DNA of 64,000 nucleotides from Bariatricus massiliensis (lineage in GTDB: Bacteria; Bacillota; Clostridia; Lachnospirales; Lachnospiraceae). Shown in pieces: positions 48,899 to 58,698 of the stretch; position 1 is the first letter of the stretch; each line of letters begins with the position of its first letter. The notes under the pieces are model-generated. The model saw only the letters and a list, made by a program, of their open reading frames with translations, was not told where the DNA came from and did no database searches. Location: NCBI RefSeq assembly GCF_900086725.1, contig NZ_LT574836.1, positions 726,416 through 790,415 of the forward strand, given 5' to 3'. The translations under genes and the position numbers were made by a program.

Positions 48899-49798
48899 CT
48901 ATTCCTGTGTGCCGGAATTATCAGCGTCATCCGGCGTGCCGGCCTTCCTGTCCATCACATCCTGCTTTGTGGTCGTGATGACCAGAACTTCGCGAAGCTT
49001 CCTGTAATCGGTCGCCGGGATGATATATCCCGACCGAGTCAAATCGTTGGCATCCACAGATACTTCAGACACATATCCTATAAGAAGTCCCTGCAGATAT
49101 TTACTGCTTATATTCGAAGTGACTACTTGCTCGCCGGCAAGCACCTCATTTTCATTATTGGCCAGCTCCTCAAAGCGAAGGACCCCGTCCTGAATCAACG
49201 TCAAATCACCGCTGACAATACATTTGTCAAAGGATGTCAGCATCATGGCGCTGACATTTTTTTCATCTATGATAGCAGAGACTGTAGACCAATTTGGACC
49301 CACCTCGGTAACGATTCCTGCCAGACCGGAACCGGAAAGGACATTCATATCCACCTTTATCCCGTCGTTTTCACCCTTGTCAATGGTAAACTTGGAGAAC
49401 CAGTTGTTGTTCTCGCTCGCGATGACACGGGCCCCCACCTTGGGGTAATCTCCGGTAGATTCATGCATTTTAAATAACTCTTTATATCCGTCCAGTTCTG
49501 CCGCTTCCTGCTGAAGACGGCTGTTCTCCACAGTCAATTCGTCCACCTTGGCCTGCAGTTTTTCATTTTCACTTTTTACTTCCTGTAATGTGGCAAAGTT
49601 GTCGGACAGATCACTCATCCACATGCCGACACGGTTAATGCCCTTCTGCATAGGGACAATTGTATACCCTGCCACCCAGGAAAGAGGGCCTTTGCCAGTG
49701 TCGGCAAACCCGGAAAGGCCCATCAGAATAATACATATTACCGCCAGTATTAAGAGCCAGTATTTACTTGAAAGGGAAAATTGATTCTTTGCTTTCAT
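48899..49798 (-). CDS. mreC: Rod shape-determining protein MreC
   Basis: 299 residues. One membrane helix (about 13-30), a coiled coil (EVKSENEKLQAKVDELTVENSRLQQEAAEL, about 72-105) and two beta domains with KVGARVIASENNNWFSKFTIDKGENDGIKVDM and LLIGYVSEV. It is the scaffold of the elongasome, activating PBP2. The ATG directly follows the mreB stop with no gap. The C-terminus carries an additional polar tail (KQDVMDRKAGTPDD). Confidence 0.94.
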   Translation of the reverse strand: MKAKNQFSLSSKYWLLILAVICIILMGLSGFADTGKGPLSWVAGYTIVPMQKGINRVGMWMSDLSDNFATLQEVKSENEKLQAKVDELTVENSRLQQEAAELDGYKELFKMHESTGDYPKVGARVIASENNNWFSKFTIDKGENDGIKVDMNVLSGSGLAGIVTEVGPNWSTVSAIIDEKNVSAMMLTSFDKCIVSGDLTLIQDGVLRFEELANNENEVLAGEQVVTSNISSKYLQGLLIGYVSEVSVDANDLTRSGYIIPATDYRKLREVLVITTTKQDVMDRKAGTPDDADNSGTQE

Positions 49799-50821
49799 CT
49801 ATCTCATCCACCTATAATTTTCATCCAACATTGAGTAAGCAAGTTTTTTTAGTTCCTTGGACTGGATTATGCGGCTCAATCCTTCCACCGCACAGATATC
49901 CGGTCTTCTGGCGACACGCACGCGGTATCCGGTGGTGCCTTCTATGTAACGGGCAAGCCCCGGCAGGTAAGACAAGCCTCCTGTCAGGAAGATGCCATTT
50001 TCCTGAATGGCCGTCAGCACTTCCGGGGGAGTCCTGTCCAAGAGGGAATTGATGGAACGGATACATTCCGCCAGCGGCTCCTTCATGGCAGCCCGCACAA
50101 GGCTGATAGAAATCTCCTGCTGCTGGGGAACTCCTGTGACCAGATTCCGGCCTGCAACGACAAGCGATGCCTGACTGTCCCCGCCGAACACACCGAACCT
50201 GCGCCGGAGCATCTCGGCAGTCAGTCTTCCTATCAGGAAATCATGATTGTGGCGGACTAGATTGGCCACAGCATTGTCAAATGTCACTCCGCCTATTTTT
50301 ACCAATTTATTCAAAACCATACCTCCGGAGGCCACAATAGAAAGCTCGGTTGTCTCACCCCCGAAATTAGCAATTAGCACGCCCTTTGTATTCTGCACAT
50401 CAAGGCCAAGCCCGATACAGTCTGCGATAGCACGTTCTACGATGTTCACTTCTTTCGCTTTTGCCGTAGAATGAACTACCAAATCAAAAAAGGCTCTTTT
50501 CTCCACTTCCGTCACATCGGTAGGCACGGCAATCACGTACTCAGAGCCTCTGGCGAACTGCCGCTCCTTTTTCAATAAATTCTGAAGCAGGTACTGCATA
50601 TCGTTGAAGCGGCTGATTACCCCTTCCTTCATAGGAAATACAACTTGAATATTTCCGGGGGCTTTTTCATACATCTCATAAGCCTCATCGCCAACGGCAA
50701 ATATATTCTTTCCATTGGCAATCGCGATAACATCTTTTTCTTTCCAGATAGTATCCTGCTTTTTATCATAAACCTTGATCTCATAAGTACCAAGGTCAAG
50801 TCCATATACATTACGTGCCAT
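49799..50821 (-). CDS. mreB: MreB-like actin homologue with divergent nucleotide motifs
   Basis: 340 residues. The actin fold is evident: GLDLGTYEIKVYDK (phosphate 1), AVPTDVTEVEKRAFFD, LTGGLSYLPGLARYI (adenosine). Differences from canonical MreB are notable. The phosphate-1 loop is DLGTYEIKVY rather than DLGTANTLVY. The phosphate-2 motif is NFGGETTE (residues 152-159), not DIGGGTTE, so the Asp is Asn. The canonical E-P-M-A-A-A-I-G stretch is ERAIADCIG. Position before mreC and mreD supports a rod-shape function. AAAGGAAT precedes the ATG. Confidence 0.88.
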   Translation of the reverse strand: MARNVYGLDLGTYEIKVYDKKQDTIWKEKDVIAIANGKNIFAVGDEAYEMYEKAPGNIQVVFPMKEGVISRFNDMQYLLQNLLKKERQFARGSEYVIAVPTDVTEVEKRAFFDLVVHSTAKAKEVNIVERAIADCIGLGLDVQNTKGVLIANFGGETTELSIVASGGMVLNKLVKIGGVTFDNAVANLVRHNHDFLIGRLTAEMLRRRFGVFGGDSQASLVVAGRNLVTGVPQQQEISISLVRAAMKEPLAECIRSINSLLDRTPPEVLTAIQENGIFLTGGLSYLPGLARYIEGTTGYRVRVARRPDICAVEGLSRIIQSKELKKLAYSMLDENYRWMR

Positions 50822-50852
50822 TACTCTGTATTCCTTTCAATGCCCTGCAGGC

Positions 50853-51554
50853 CTAGATGCTGTCGCGCATAGCCAGACTCACATAGCAATTGTCTCCTAT
50901 AATAATGTGATCCAGAAGCTCAATGCCAATCAATTCGCCGGCTTCTTTTACTCTTCTGGTAACAAGTATATCATCTTTACTGGGAGATGGATCTCCGCTT
51001 GGATGATTGTGCAATAGTATAATATAAACCGCGTTCTTTTGCAACGCTTCTATAAATAATTCCCGGGGAGAGACGACGGACATGTTGATTGTTCCTTTTG
51101 AAATCTCAGTCTCCCCGATAAACCGTGATTTAGAATTCAGCATCAAGAGCTTCATATACTCCTGTTTTCTATGACGCATATCTTCCATATAATACTCGGC
51201 GATTGTGCCGGGTCTGGAAAAATCCAGTTCTTCTCTTGCGCTCATCTGTGAAAGTCTTTTTGAAAGTTCACACAGGCAGAGTATCTGTATTGCTTTCACC
51301 TTACCGATTCCATGAACCTTGAGTAAATCGTCCTTCGTCCAATCTTGGAGATGCGTCTCCCCATTTACTCCCATGAAGGAAGGCGGATATAAAAGCCTCC
51401 TTGCCAGTTCCAGAGAGTTTTCTCCTTTTGTTCCAGTACGCAATAAAACAGCAAGCAATTCAATGTCCGTTAAACTGCCCGCCCCAAAGCGCTCACATTT
51501 CTCATATGGACGCTCCTCTGCTAACATATCCTTCATGGTACTTTTTTGATTCAT
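50853..51554 (-). CDS. radC: RadC-family JAB/MPN protein
   Basis: 233 residues. An N-terminal helix-hairpin-helix region (KDDLLKVHGIGKVKAIQILCLCEL) precedes the MPN domain with the JAMM metal motif LLHNHPSGDPSPSKDD (His-x-His and Asp). The family name is historical; a direct repair role is doubtful and the activity is unknown. The radC-mreBCD order is conserved in Firmicutes. It is 31 bases upstream of mreB. Confidence 0.93.
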   Translation of the reverse strand: MNQKSTMKDMLAEERPYEKCERFGAGSLTDIELLAVLLRTGTKGENSLELARRLLYPPSFMGVNGETHLQDWTKDDLLKVHGIGKVKAIQILCLCELSKRLSQMSAREELDFSRPGTIAEYYMEDMRHRKQEYMKLLMLNSKSRFIGETEISKGTINMSVVSPRELFIEALQKNAVYIILLHNHPSGDPSPSKDDILVTRRVKEAGELIGIELLDHIIIGDNCYVSLAMRDSI

Positions 51555-51614
51555 TTCTCTTCTGCAGACGTTGATTACTCACACAATAAAATAGACTCTC
51601 CACCCTAAAACATG

Positions 51615-51631
51615 GGGCGCTGACGCACCCT
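51615..51631 (-). repeat. Hairpin at the end of the DUF4321 gene
   Basis: On the minus strand GGGTGC-GTCA-GCGCCC forms a 6-bp stem (one G-U) that begins at the stop codon. There is no adjacent T run, so attenuation before radC is only possible. Confidence 0.35.
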
Positions 51632-51890
51632 ATAAGAAACGATAAATAATGATAGATATTACTACCCCTATAATGCTTGCAATAGTGATTTTGATGTTCA
51701 GGCCAAAGGTGATCACCAGCAGCCCTAGATTCAGCACGATGGGACTGTCCAACCCAAAAGACTGTCCGTAGGACAGCCAGCTAAGTGCCGAAACGTTCTC
51801 TGAAAGCATCCCAATAAAGCCGCCCAGAACAATTCCTGTCAATATCATCAGAAACAGGGCCCAGGCATTTTTACTTCCGGTTCCCTTCAT
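51630..51890 (-). CDS. DUF4321 small membrane protein
   Basis: 86 residues with three hydrophobic segments: ALFLMILTGIVLGGFIGML, PIVLNLGLLVITFGLNIKI and ASIIGVVISIIIYRFL. The FGLDSPIVLNLGLLVITFGLNIKI block is the DUF4321 hallmark. It is usually found near radC/mre in Clostridia, as here. GGAGGAG precedes the ATG. Function is unknown. Confidence 0.88.
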   Translation of the reverse strand: MKGTGSKNAWALFLMILTGIVLGGFIGMLSENVSALSWLSYGQSFGLDSPIVLNLGLLVITFGLNIKITIASIIGVVISIIIYRFL

Positions 51891-51968
51891 CCATACTCCT
51901 CCTCTTTTGAATCACAAACTGTGTACATTCTAACATATTTGAAAAAACGTGTACAGCCTTTTTAGTCA

Positions 51969-53624
51969 TTAAATTTTTCTTAACCTGTCCTCACAATTGT
52001 CGAAAGAAGCGTATTTTCTGCGGATTGCCTCCGCGGTTTTTATGCCGTCCACGGCGGCTGAAGTGATGCCGCCGGCATACCCCGCTCCTTCTCCACAAGG
52101 ATAAAGCCCCGCAAGTGTACTTTCCAGCGCATTCCCTCTCACAATACGCACGGGGGAAGAAGTTCGGCTCTCCACTGCCGACAGCAGCGTGTCCGGACTC
52201 GAAAAACCGCTGATTTTGGCGTTAAATTTTTCCATGCCTTCTATGATTGACTGACTAAGAAATTCTGGAAGGGCCGAATGCAGATCCGTAAATGTGTACG
52301 CACCCTTCATACAGGGCTGCGGGCCTTTGCCATCCCCTACATGGCCATCCTTAAAATCACCATAACGCTGTACTGGTATCCTGCCCTTTCCTGCCTGATA
52401 AGCCGCCTCCTCAAGCTGCTGCTGGAATTCAATTCCTGCCAGTGGATGTTCATCTCCAAAGTCTTCCGGGGTTACCGTCACTACGATAGCACTGTTGGCA
52501 TTTCTGCTGTCTCTGGCATGATAGCTCATTCCGTTGACTGCAAGACGCCCCTCTTCTGAAGAAGCATTGACCACATATCCGCCCGGACACATACAGAAGG
52601 AATAGATTCCTCTCCCGGAACAAAGTTTTTCCGTCAGCTTATAAGATGCCGCCCCTAATTCCCCGGGTTCTGTCATACCATACTGCGACATATTAATCAA
52701 AGACTGAGGGTGTTCTGCACGCACACCGACGGCAAACGATTTGGCTTCCATTGGTATTTTGAGTTCATAGAGCATGCGGAAAGTATCTCTGGCACTGTGC
52801 CCCGGCGCTAAAACTAGCAATTCCGTATCCAGCCTGACTGGCTCTCCTCCTGCCTCTTTTAAATCTTGAACCTGAATTCCACAAAGACGAGATGCTGCCG
52901 CATCCGTAATAATGTCTGTCATCTTTGTGTGGAAACGGAATTCAGCCCCAAGTGAAATCATTTTGTTACGCATGCTTTCCACTACGCCAATCAAAATATC
53001 GGTTCCAATATGAGGTTTATTTACATAAAGGATTTCTTTGGGCGCACCGTGGGCAGCGAAGATTTCTAACACCTTTCTGATGCGTCCGTCTGTATCTTTC
53101 ACCAGCGTATTCAATTTCCCGTCAGAGAACGCTCCTGCGCCTCCTTCACCAAACTGCACGTTGGAGTTGGGATTCAATATCCCTTCTTCCCAAAAGCGCT
53201 CCACATCCTTCTGACGGTCACGTACCGGCGCACCCTGTTCAATTACGATGGGGCGATAGCCGGCTTCCGCAAGAAAATACGCGCAGAACAGTCCAGCCGG
53301 GCCGCTCCCGACAACTACAGGGCGCATCGGCAGTGTCTCCTTGCCGGCCTCCGGAAAACGATAGGGTTTTTCCCTGCAGATAGAGATATCAGCCTGCCCC
53401 TTCTTTTTAGTGGCGCCCTTGAATACTGTCTCTTCTCTTTTTACACTGACATCAATGGTATATACATAAAAAATATCCGGTTTCTTCCTCGCGTCCAAAG
53501 ACTGTCTGCGTATTTCATAGGACAAAAGCTCCTCTTTCTTTATGCGAAGCAGCTGGAGGAGCTTTTTTACAAGTGCCTCTTCCGTGTGCCCTGTACGTAT
53601 TTTTAATTGGCTGATTCTAATCAT
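51969..53624 (-). CDS. FAD-dependent oxidoreductase (COG2509 type)
   Basis: 551 residues. A short N-terminal region (MIRISQLKIRTGHTEEALVKKL) precedes the dinucleotide motif VVGSGPAGLFCAYFLAEAGYRPIVIEQG near residue 105. NSNVQFGEGGAGAFSDGKLNT, VLAPGHSARDTF and GGITSAAVDGIKTAE are conserved in the uncharacterised FAD-dependent dehydrogenase family. The reaction is unknown. GGAGGCAT precedes the ATG, and it lies 20 bases downstream of the M32 gene. Confidence 0.9.
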   Translation of the reverse strand: MIRISQLKIRTGHTEEALVKKLLQLLRIKKEELLSYEIRRQSLDARKKPDIFYVYTIDVSVKREETVFKGATKKKGQADISICREKPYRFPEAGKETLPMRPVVVGSGPAGLFCAYFLAEAGYRPIVIEQGAPVRDRQKDVERFWEEGILNPNSNVQFGEGGAGAFSDGKLNTLVKDTDGRIRKVLEIFAAHGAPKEILYVNKPHIGTDILIGVVESMRNKMISLGAEFRFHTKMTDIITDAAASRLCGIQVQDLKEAGGEPVRLDTELLVLAPGHSARDTFRMLYELKIPMEAKSFAVGVRAEHPQSLINMSQYGMTEPGELGAASYKLTEKLCSGRGIYSFCMCPGGYVVNASSEEGRLAVNGMSYHARDSRNANSAIVVTVTPEDFGDEHPLAGIEFQQQLEEAAYQAGKGRIPVQRYGDFKDGHVGDGKGPQPCMKGAYTFTDLHSALPEFLSQSIIEGMEKFNAKISGFSSPDTLLSAVESRTSSPVRIVRGNALESTLAGLYPCGEGAGYAGGITSAAVDGIKTAEAIRRKYASFDNCEDRLRKI

Positions 53625-53644
53625 TTATGCCTCCACTAATTTTT

Positions 53645-55141
53645 TTAAAGTTCATATAAATCGGTGTATTTATTGGTCAGATAATCAATATAATAATCCG
53701 GATTAAAGGGCTCGCCCGTAGCTGCTACGAGAATTTCATCTGCTGTTTTGCTCGCCCCGTATTGATGGACGTTTTCCTTAAGCCATCCGCTGATCCGCTG
53801 GAAATCCTCTCTGCGGAGGGCATCTTCAACATCCACTGCCTTCTGCATTGAGGCAAAGAGCTGGGCGGCGTATGCACTTCCCAGCGCATAGGTAGGAAAA
53901 TATCCTAAATTCCCGGCGCTCCAATGTACATCCTGCAGAATTCCTTCGGAAGGACAGGATGGCCGGACACCGAGATATTCCTCATATTTATCATTCCACA
54001 TTGTCTCAAGCTCTTTCAAATCAACATTACCGTCAAATATCTCCTTTTCTAATTCATACCGAATCAAAATGTGAATCGGGTATGTCAGTTCGTCTGCCTC
54101 AATTCGTATGAGAGAAGGCCGAGAGACATTGATCATTTTTATAAATTGTTCCAGCGGTACACTGCCAAGCTGCTCTGGGAAATGCTTTTGCAGGTTCTTA
54201 TAATTCGCTTCCCACAGCGCGCCGCCTCGACCTATATGGTTCTCCATGAGACGCGACTGGCTCTCATGCATCGCGTATCCGACAGCATTTTTGAACGCAG
54301 TTCCGTCATACTCTTCTTTTATCTGTAAAGCGTACTGTGCATGCCCATATTCATGAATCGTAGAAAAAATTGCAGGCATTAAACTATTTTTATGATAACG
54401 TGTAGTAATTCTTGTTTCCTGAGCGGAGAAAAATTCTGTAAACGGATGCACGGATGTTGTCAAGAGACATTTGCTGCGGTCAACTTTCATATAATCCTGC
54501 AATTCCTTGAGAAAGGCTTTCTGCTCCTGAATATCATACTCCGAAAACAAGACGGAGTCATCAATTCTGCAGCCTTCTTCTTGTATTTTCCGGATCAACG
54601 GCAGTAACTTTTCCTTGACTTTTGCGAAAAAGCTGTCATAGGTTTTTGTGTTCGTCCCGATTTGAAAACGGTCGAGCATATAATCGTAGTCAGAGCAAGT
54701 CTTAACCATATAGGTAAGTACTTCTTTTTGAATAGCAATTACCTTCTCAAGGTGGGGAAGGAACATTTCCCAATCGTTATCCGCTTTTGCCTGTTCCCAT
54801 GCATTTTCACTGTCAGCCAATGTCCGGCGGCGTCTTACATACAGCTCTTTGGGCAGCTTCCGTTCTTCTTCGATGAGCCGGAAATACAGCTTTAGTTCTG
54901 CTTTGATAACATCATCGTCCCCAGCTTCCTGATAAATTGCTTCCAGCCGTTTGAGATTATCTGGATTCATCTTGTAGGAAAAGGCTTCCCCCGCGAGGAT
55001 AGACATCATTCTATTCCGATAGGGAATTCCGGCTTTAGGCGCTGCGGTTGCCACATCAAAGTACATTGTGCTGTCCGCCAGCTGATAAGCTGCACATATA
55101 TCCTTATAAGTTTTAAAAAATTCTAACTCTTCTTTTCTCAT
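53645..55141 (-). CDS. M32-family carboxypeptidase (Taq type)
   Basis: 498 residues, normal for M32. The zinc motif HEYGH is in IFSTIHEYGHAQYALQ near residue 260. Further family blocks are HPFTEFFSAQETRITTRY, MHESQSRLMENHIGR and DVHWSAGNLGYFPTYALGSAYAAQLF. It is a cytoplasmic metallocarboxypeptidase with broad specificity. AGAGGAGGA precedes the ATG. Confidence 0.95.
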   Translation of the reverse strand: MRKEELEFFKTYKDICAAYQLADSTMYFDVATAAPKAGIPYRNRMMSILAGEAFSYKMNPDNLKRLEAIYQEAGDDDVIKAELKLYFRLIEEERKLPKELYVRRRRTLADSENAWEQAKADNDWEMFLPHLEKVIAIQKEVLTYMVKTCSDYDYMLDRFQIGTNTKTYDSFFAKVKEKLLPLIRKIQEEGCRIDDSVLFSEYDIQEQKAFLKELQDYMKVDRSKCLLTTSVHPFTEFFSAQETRITTRYHKNSLMPAIFSTIHEYGHAQYALQIKEEYDGTAFKNAVGYAMHESQSRLMENHIGRGGALWEANYKNLQKHFPEQLGSVPLEQFIKMINVSRPSLIRIEADELTYPIHILIRYELEKEIFDGNVDLKELETMWNDKYEEYLGVRPSCPSEGILQDVHWSAGNLGYFPTYALGSAYAAQLFASMQKAVDVEDALRREDFQRISGWLKENVHQYGASKTADEILVAATGEPFNPDYYIDYLTNKYTDLYEL

Positions 55142-55177
55142 ACAACATCATCCTCCTCTGGTTTTATGCTGTCCTAA

Positions 55178-56425
55178 TTACCGATGAATGGCCGCTTCTC
55201 TGCCGGCCAGATATCCGCTGGTCCATGCCCACTGGAGATTGTAGCCTCCGCATTGTCCGTCCACATCCATGATTTCGCCCGCAAAGAAAAGGCCCGGCAT
55301 GACAAGCGACTCCATCGTCTTTACATTAATTTCTCTCGTATCTACACCGCCTGCACAAACTTGAGCCTGTTCATAAGAGTTCGTATTCTCTACCTCCGTG
55401 GTGAACCGTTTCACAGCGCATACCAATGCGTCGACCTCGTCTTGTGTCAAGCTTTTTGCAGCCCGGCTGCCTTTGATTCCGGCTAATTTTAAGAATAGAG
55501 TGGCTATCTTTTTATGAAACAATCCGGTGAAAAAAGAATCCATCGGCCGTTCCGGCCTGATATTCACCCTGTTTATCAGATAGTCTTTGAACTGTCCTTC
55601 ACTGAAATCAGGCATAAAGTCCAGTACGGCCTTGACCGGCTTCTTCTCATAAACTGCTTTTGACGCAAACCGGCTGACCTGAAATACGGGTATTCCTGAA
55701 ATTCCGTAATTTGTCATCTGGATTTCCCCGGTGTCCTCTGCTTCTATTCTGCCGTCCACGATCAGGGATACCTTTCCCCCGATCCGTACACCGGACAGGC
55801 TCTTGAAAAATCCTTCTCTGCACCGCAGCTGGGTGAGCGCCGGATGTACCGCGATCATAGAATGGCCGCATTCTTTTGCGAGACAATAACCGCTTCCGTC
55901 AGAACCCGTTACCGGCGCGGCTTTTGAGCCAGACGCAAGTATCACGGCATCGCATTTGTAAGTGTGCTTCGTTCCCTTATTATCACCTTTATAATTAGAA
56001 ACTATCTTGAACCCGCCTGCATTTTTGGCAATTCTGGCCACATGTTCCTGACAGTGTATTTCTACTCCCAGACGTTCCAGCTCCATCCGCAGGACATCTA
56101 ATACCGCCGCCGCCTGCTCTGAGTAAGGATAGAGATAGCCATTTTTATTTTTCGAATAAATTCCCAACTCTGTGAAAAACGCGATTGTCTGCTGGGCCCC
56201 GTATGCCTTCACCGCCGTCCAGGGAAAGAGTATATTGTCACTGTGATAAAAAATAGGCTCCTGCACTATGTTCGTAAAGTTACACCGGCCGTTGCCGGTA
56301 GACAATATCTTCTTTCCTACTCGTTCGTTATGCTCCAGAACAATTACACGAGCCCCTTCTCTGGCAGATGTAATTGCAGCCATCATTCCTGAGGCGCCGC
56401 CCCCGATGACAATTACCGTATTCAT
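55178..56425 (-). CDS. BaiN/HI0933-family NAD(P)/FAD-dependent oxidoreductase
   Basis: 415 residues. Dinucleotide motif VIGGGASGMMAAITSAREGARVIVLE at the start, then KKILSTGNGRCNFTN, a family signature, and GVDTREINVKTMESLVMPGLFFAGEIMDVDGQCGGYNLQWAWTSG at the end. The family includes BaiN, reported in bile-acid dehydroxylation, but most members are uncharacterised housekeeping flavoproteins; nothing else here suggests bile-acid metabolism. AAGGAG overlaps the end of the upstream gene. Confidence 0.92.
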   Translation of the reverse strand: MNTVIVIGGGASGMMAAITSAREGARVIVLEHNERVGKKILSTGNGRCNFTNIVQEPIFYHSDNILFPWTAVKAYGAQQTIAFFTELGIYSKNKNGYLYPYSEQAAAVLDVLRMELERLGVEIHCQEHVARIAKNAGGFKIVSNYKGDNKGTKHTYKCDAVILASGSKAAPVTGSDGSGYCLAKECGHSMIAVHPALTQLRCREGFFKSLSGVRIGGKVSLIVDGRIEAEDTGEIQMTNYGISGIPVFQVSRFASKAVYEKKPVKAVLDFMPDFSEGQFKDYLINRVNIRPERPMDSFFTGLFHKKIATLFLKLAGIKGSRAAKSLTQDEVDALVCAVKRFTTEVENTNSYEQAQVCAGGVDTREINVKTMESLVMPGLFFAGEIMDVDGQCGGYNLQWAWTSGYLAGREAAIHR

Positions 56426-56428
56426 AAT

Positions 56429-57724
56429 TTACAGCTCCTTTGTGATGCCGGCTTCCCAAAGCTTCTGCAGCGACATCAATATTCCAAATTTAGCATGTTC
56501 CCAGGTAAGTCCCCCTTGAAAATACACTGCATATGGCTCCTTGATGGGACCGTCTGCTGAAAGTTCAATGGAGGAGCCCTGTACAAAGGCCCCGGCCGCC
56601 ATAATTACATCGCTGTCGTATCCCGGCATAGCCCATGGTTCCGGTGAAACGTAGCTGTCGACCGGCGCGGCCGCCTGAATGCCTTTACAGAAGGCAATGA
56701 CTGCCTCAGCACTTCCTAGTTCCACTGCCTGTATAATGTCGTGCCTATCTTCCGCGCCCCCCGGAACGACTGGATATCCGAGCCGCTCGTAAATATTTGC
56801 GGCGAACACAGCGCCTTTCAGCGCCCCGGCCACCACCGTGGGCGCCAAGAAAAGGCCTTGATAGAATGCCTGCATCACGCCCAGCGATGCCCCTACTTCT
56901 TTCCCTAGCCCCGGGGAAGTGAGTCTGTACGCACATTGGGCAATCAAGTCTCTGCGTCCGGCCACATAGCCGCCAATGGGGGCAAGTCCTCCGCCGGGAT
57001 TCTTTATCAAAGACCCCACCACAAGATCTGCCCCGACATCACTTGGTTCCCTGGCCTCGACAAACTCCCCGTAACAATTATCTACCATGCAGATGACTTC
57101 AGGCTTCACCTTCTTTACAAATGCGATAGCTTCCCCGATTTGTTCCACAGAAAAGCTGGGTCTGGTCTGATAGCCTTTTGACCTTTGGATTGTAATCAGT
57201 TTTGTCTTGGAGGAGATGGCCTGCTCTATGGCCGGATAATCGAAGCTTCCGTCTGGGTTTAATTCCACCTGTTTATAAGTTATTCCATATTCAGCAAGGG
57301 AACCGGGAGACTTACGGATTCCAATCACTTCCTCCAATGTATCATAAGGCTTTCCTGCAATTGATATCAATTCGTCGCCGGGCCTTAAGTTTGCGCTTAA
57401 CGTAAGAGACAGCGCATGGGTACCACAAGTGATTTGAGGCCGTACCAGTGCGTCCTCCGTATGAAAAACATTTGCATATACCTGCTCTAAGGTGTCTCTT
57501 CCGAAATCGTCATACCCATATCCTGATGCATAATGAAAACATTCTGAGTTGACCCTCGCTTCCTGCATTGCATGGATGACTTTCAATTGATTCAGCTCCG
57601 CCATTTTGTCTATATCCGCGAAACGCTCCTTTAAGGTCTCTTCTATTTTTTCACCAAAGGCTGACACCTTCGGCGAGATTCCCATTTCTTTATAGAGTTC
57701 TTGAGTCAGAACATGTAAGTCCAT
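56429..57724 (-). CDS. Methionine gamma-lyase family protein (aluminium-resistance family)
   Basis: 431 residues from the ATG with AAGGAG ten bases upstream, which overlaps the miaA end by 35 bases. This is a fold-type-I PLP enzyme: GTHALSLTLSANLRPGDELISIAGKPYDTLEEVIG and MVDNCYGEFVE (cofactor Asp), then the Schiff-base Lys in VGSLIKNPGGGLAPIGGYVAG. Its known name derives from aluminium tolerance screens; the substrate is not established. The miaA-Mgl order is common in Firmicutes. Confidence 0.9.
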   Translation of the reverse strand: MDLHVLTQELYKEMGISPKVSAFGEKIEETLKERFADIDKMAELNQLKVIHAMQEARVNSECFHYASGYGYDDFGRDTLEQVYANVFHTEDALVRPQITCGTHALSLTLSANLRPGDELISIAGKPYDTLEEVIGIRKSPGSLAEYGITYKQVELNPDGSFDYPAIEQAISSKTKLITIQRSKGYQTRPSFSVEQIGEAIAFVKKVKPEVICMVDNCYGEFVEAREPSDVGADLVVGSLIKNPGGGLAPIGGYVAGRRDLIAQCAYRLTSPGLGKEVGASLGVMQAFYQGLFLAPTVVAGALKGAVFAANIYERLGYPVVPGGAEDRHDIIQAVELGSAEAVIAFCKGIQAAAPVDSYVSPEPWAMPGYDSDVIMAAGAFVQGSSIELSADGPIKEPYAVYFQGGLTWEHAKFGILMSLQKLWEAGITKEL

Positions 57725-58685
57725 TGGTAATAATCTCCTTTTCCTTAAGGCAGTCAAGCATTGCCTGCAAGACTGTCTCCTCTTCATAATTGTAATGATT
57801 TTTTTCTATCCATATCACATCGTGCTCCCGCCTGAACCAAGTAAGCTGGCGTTTTGCAAAATGTCTGGTATCACGTTTTAGCTTATAAACGGCTTCCTCC
57901 TGAGTCAGCTCTCCGTCCAGATAAGAAAGTATTTCCTTGTATCCAAGCCCCTGCATGGACACCATATCTTTTGTATAACCTTGATTTTTCAGCCATTTCA
58001 CTTCCTCGATTAGTCCGGCATCGAGCATTTCATCCACCCGGCGGTCGATTCGCTCATACAGACGGCTGCGCTCGTCATTGAGAACAAAATACGCAAACCG
58101 GTAGGGGGAGGATTTTTGCCGCTCCTGCTCATTGTGCTCCGAAATCGGCTTTCCGGTCTGATGATAGAATTCTAAAGCCCGAATGACCCGCTTTCTATTA
58201 TTTTCATGGATGGCCGCGGCTGATTTTTCATCCACTTGCCGGAGCAGGCTATGAAGCGCCTGATTCCCTTCGGCATCTGCAAAATCGATAAGCTTCTGTC
58301 TGTAAGCGCTGTCTTCCTCGCCTTTGGAGAAATCAATATCATATAAAAGAGCCTGAATATAAAAGCCAGTTCCGCCGGCCACAATGGGGATATGACCGGC
58401 AGCATAGATTTTGTCTAAGGCTGCCTTCGCCATCTCCTGAAACTTGGCCACATGGAACTCTTCATCCGGCTCCAGCACATCGATCAAATGATGTGGAACA
58501 CCCTCCATCTCCTCGGGACTGATTTTTGCGGAGCCGATATTCATGTGTTTATAGACCTGCATGGAATCCGCAGATATGATTTCGCCCCCGATGGCTTTCG
58601 CCAGCCCTATAGAAGCCTTTGTTTTTCCCACAGCGGTGGGACCTGTCAAGATGATAAGTGGCCGCTTTTCTTTCCCGTCAAACAT
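57690..58685 (-). CDS. miaA: tRNA dimethylallyltransferase
   Basis: 331 residues from the ATG with AGAAGGAGAC upstream; a TTG seven codons earlier lies on that site. P-loop GPTAVGKTKASIGLA, then EIISADSMQVYKHMNIGSAK, GGTGFYIQALLYDID and DTRHFAKRQLTWFRRE (tRNA binding). It adds a dimethylallyl group to A37 of tRNAs reading UNN codons. The mutS-mutL-miaA order is conserved. Confidence 0.96.
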   Translation of the reverse strand: MFDGKEKRPLIILTGPTAVGKTKASIGLAKAIGGEIISADSMQVYKHMNIGSAKISPEEMEGVPHHLIDVLEPDEEFHVAKFQEMAKAALDKIYAAGHIPIVAGGTGFYIQALLYDIDFSKGEEDSAYRQKLIDFADAEGNQALHSLLRQVDEKSAAAIHENNRKRVIRALEFYHQTGKPISEHNEQERQKSSPYRFAYFVLNDERSRLYERIDRRVDEMLDAGLIEEVKWLKNQGYTKDMVSMQGLGYKEILSYLDGELTQEEAVYKLKRDTRHFAKRQLTWFRREHDVIWIEKNHYNYEEETVLQAMLDCLKEKEIITNGLTCSDSRTL

Positions 58686-58698
58686 TCCCGTCTCCTTC

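Noticed and set aside
55178..56425. Bile-acid dehydroxylation function for the BaiN-like protein
   Set aside because: The family is widespread and the gene lies in a housekeeping run with no other bai genes in the window.
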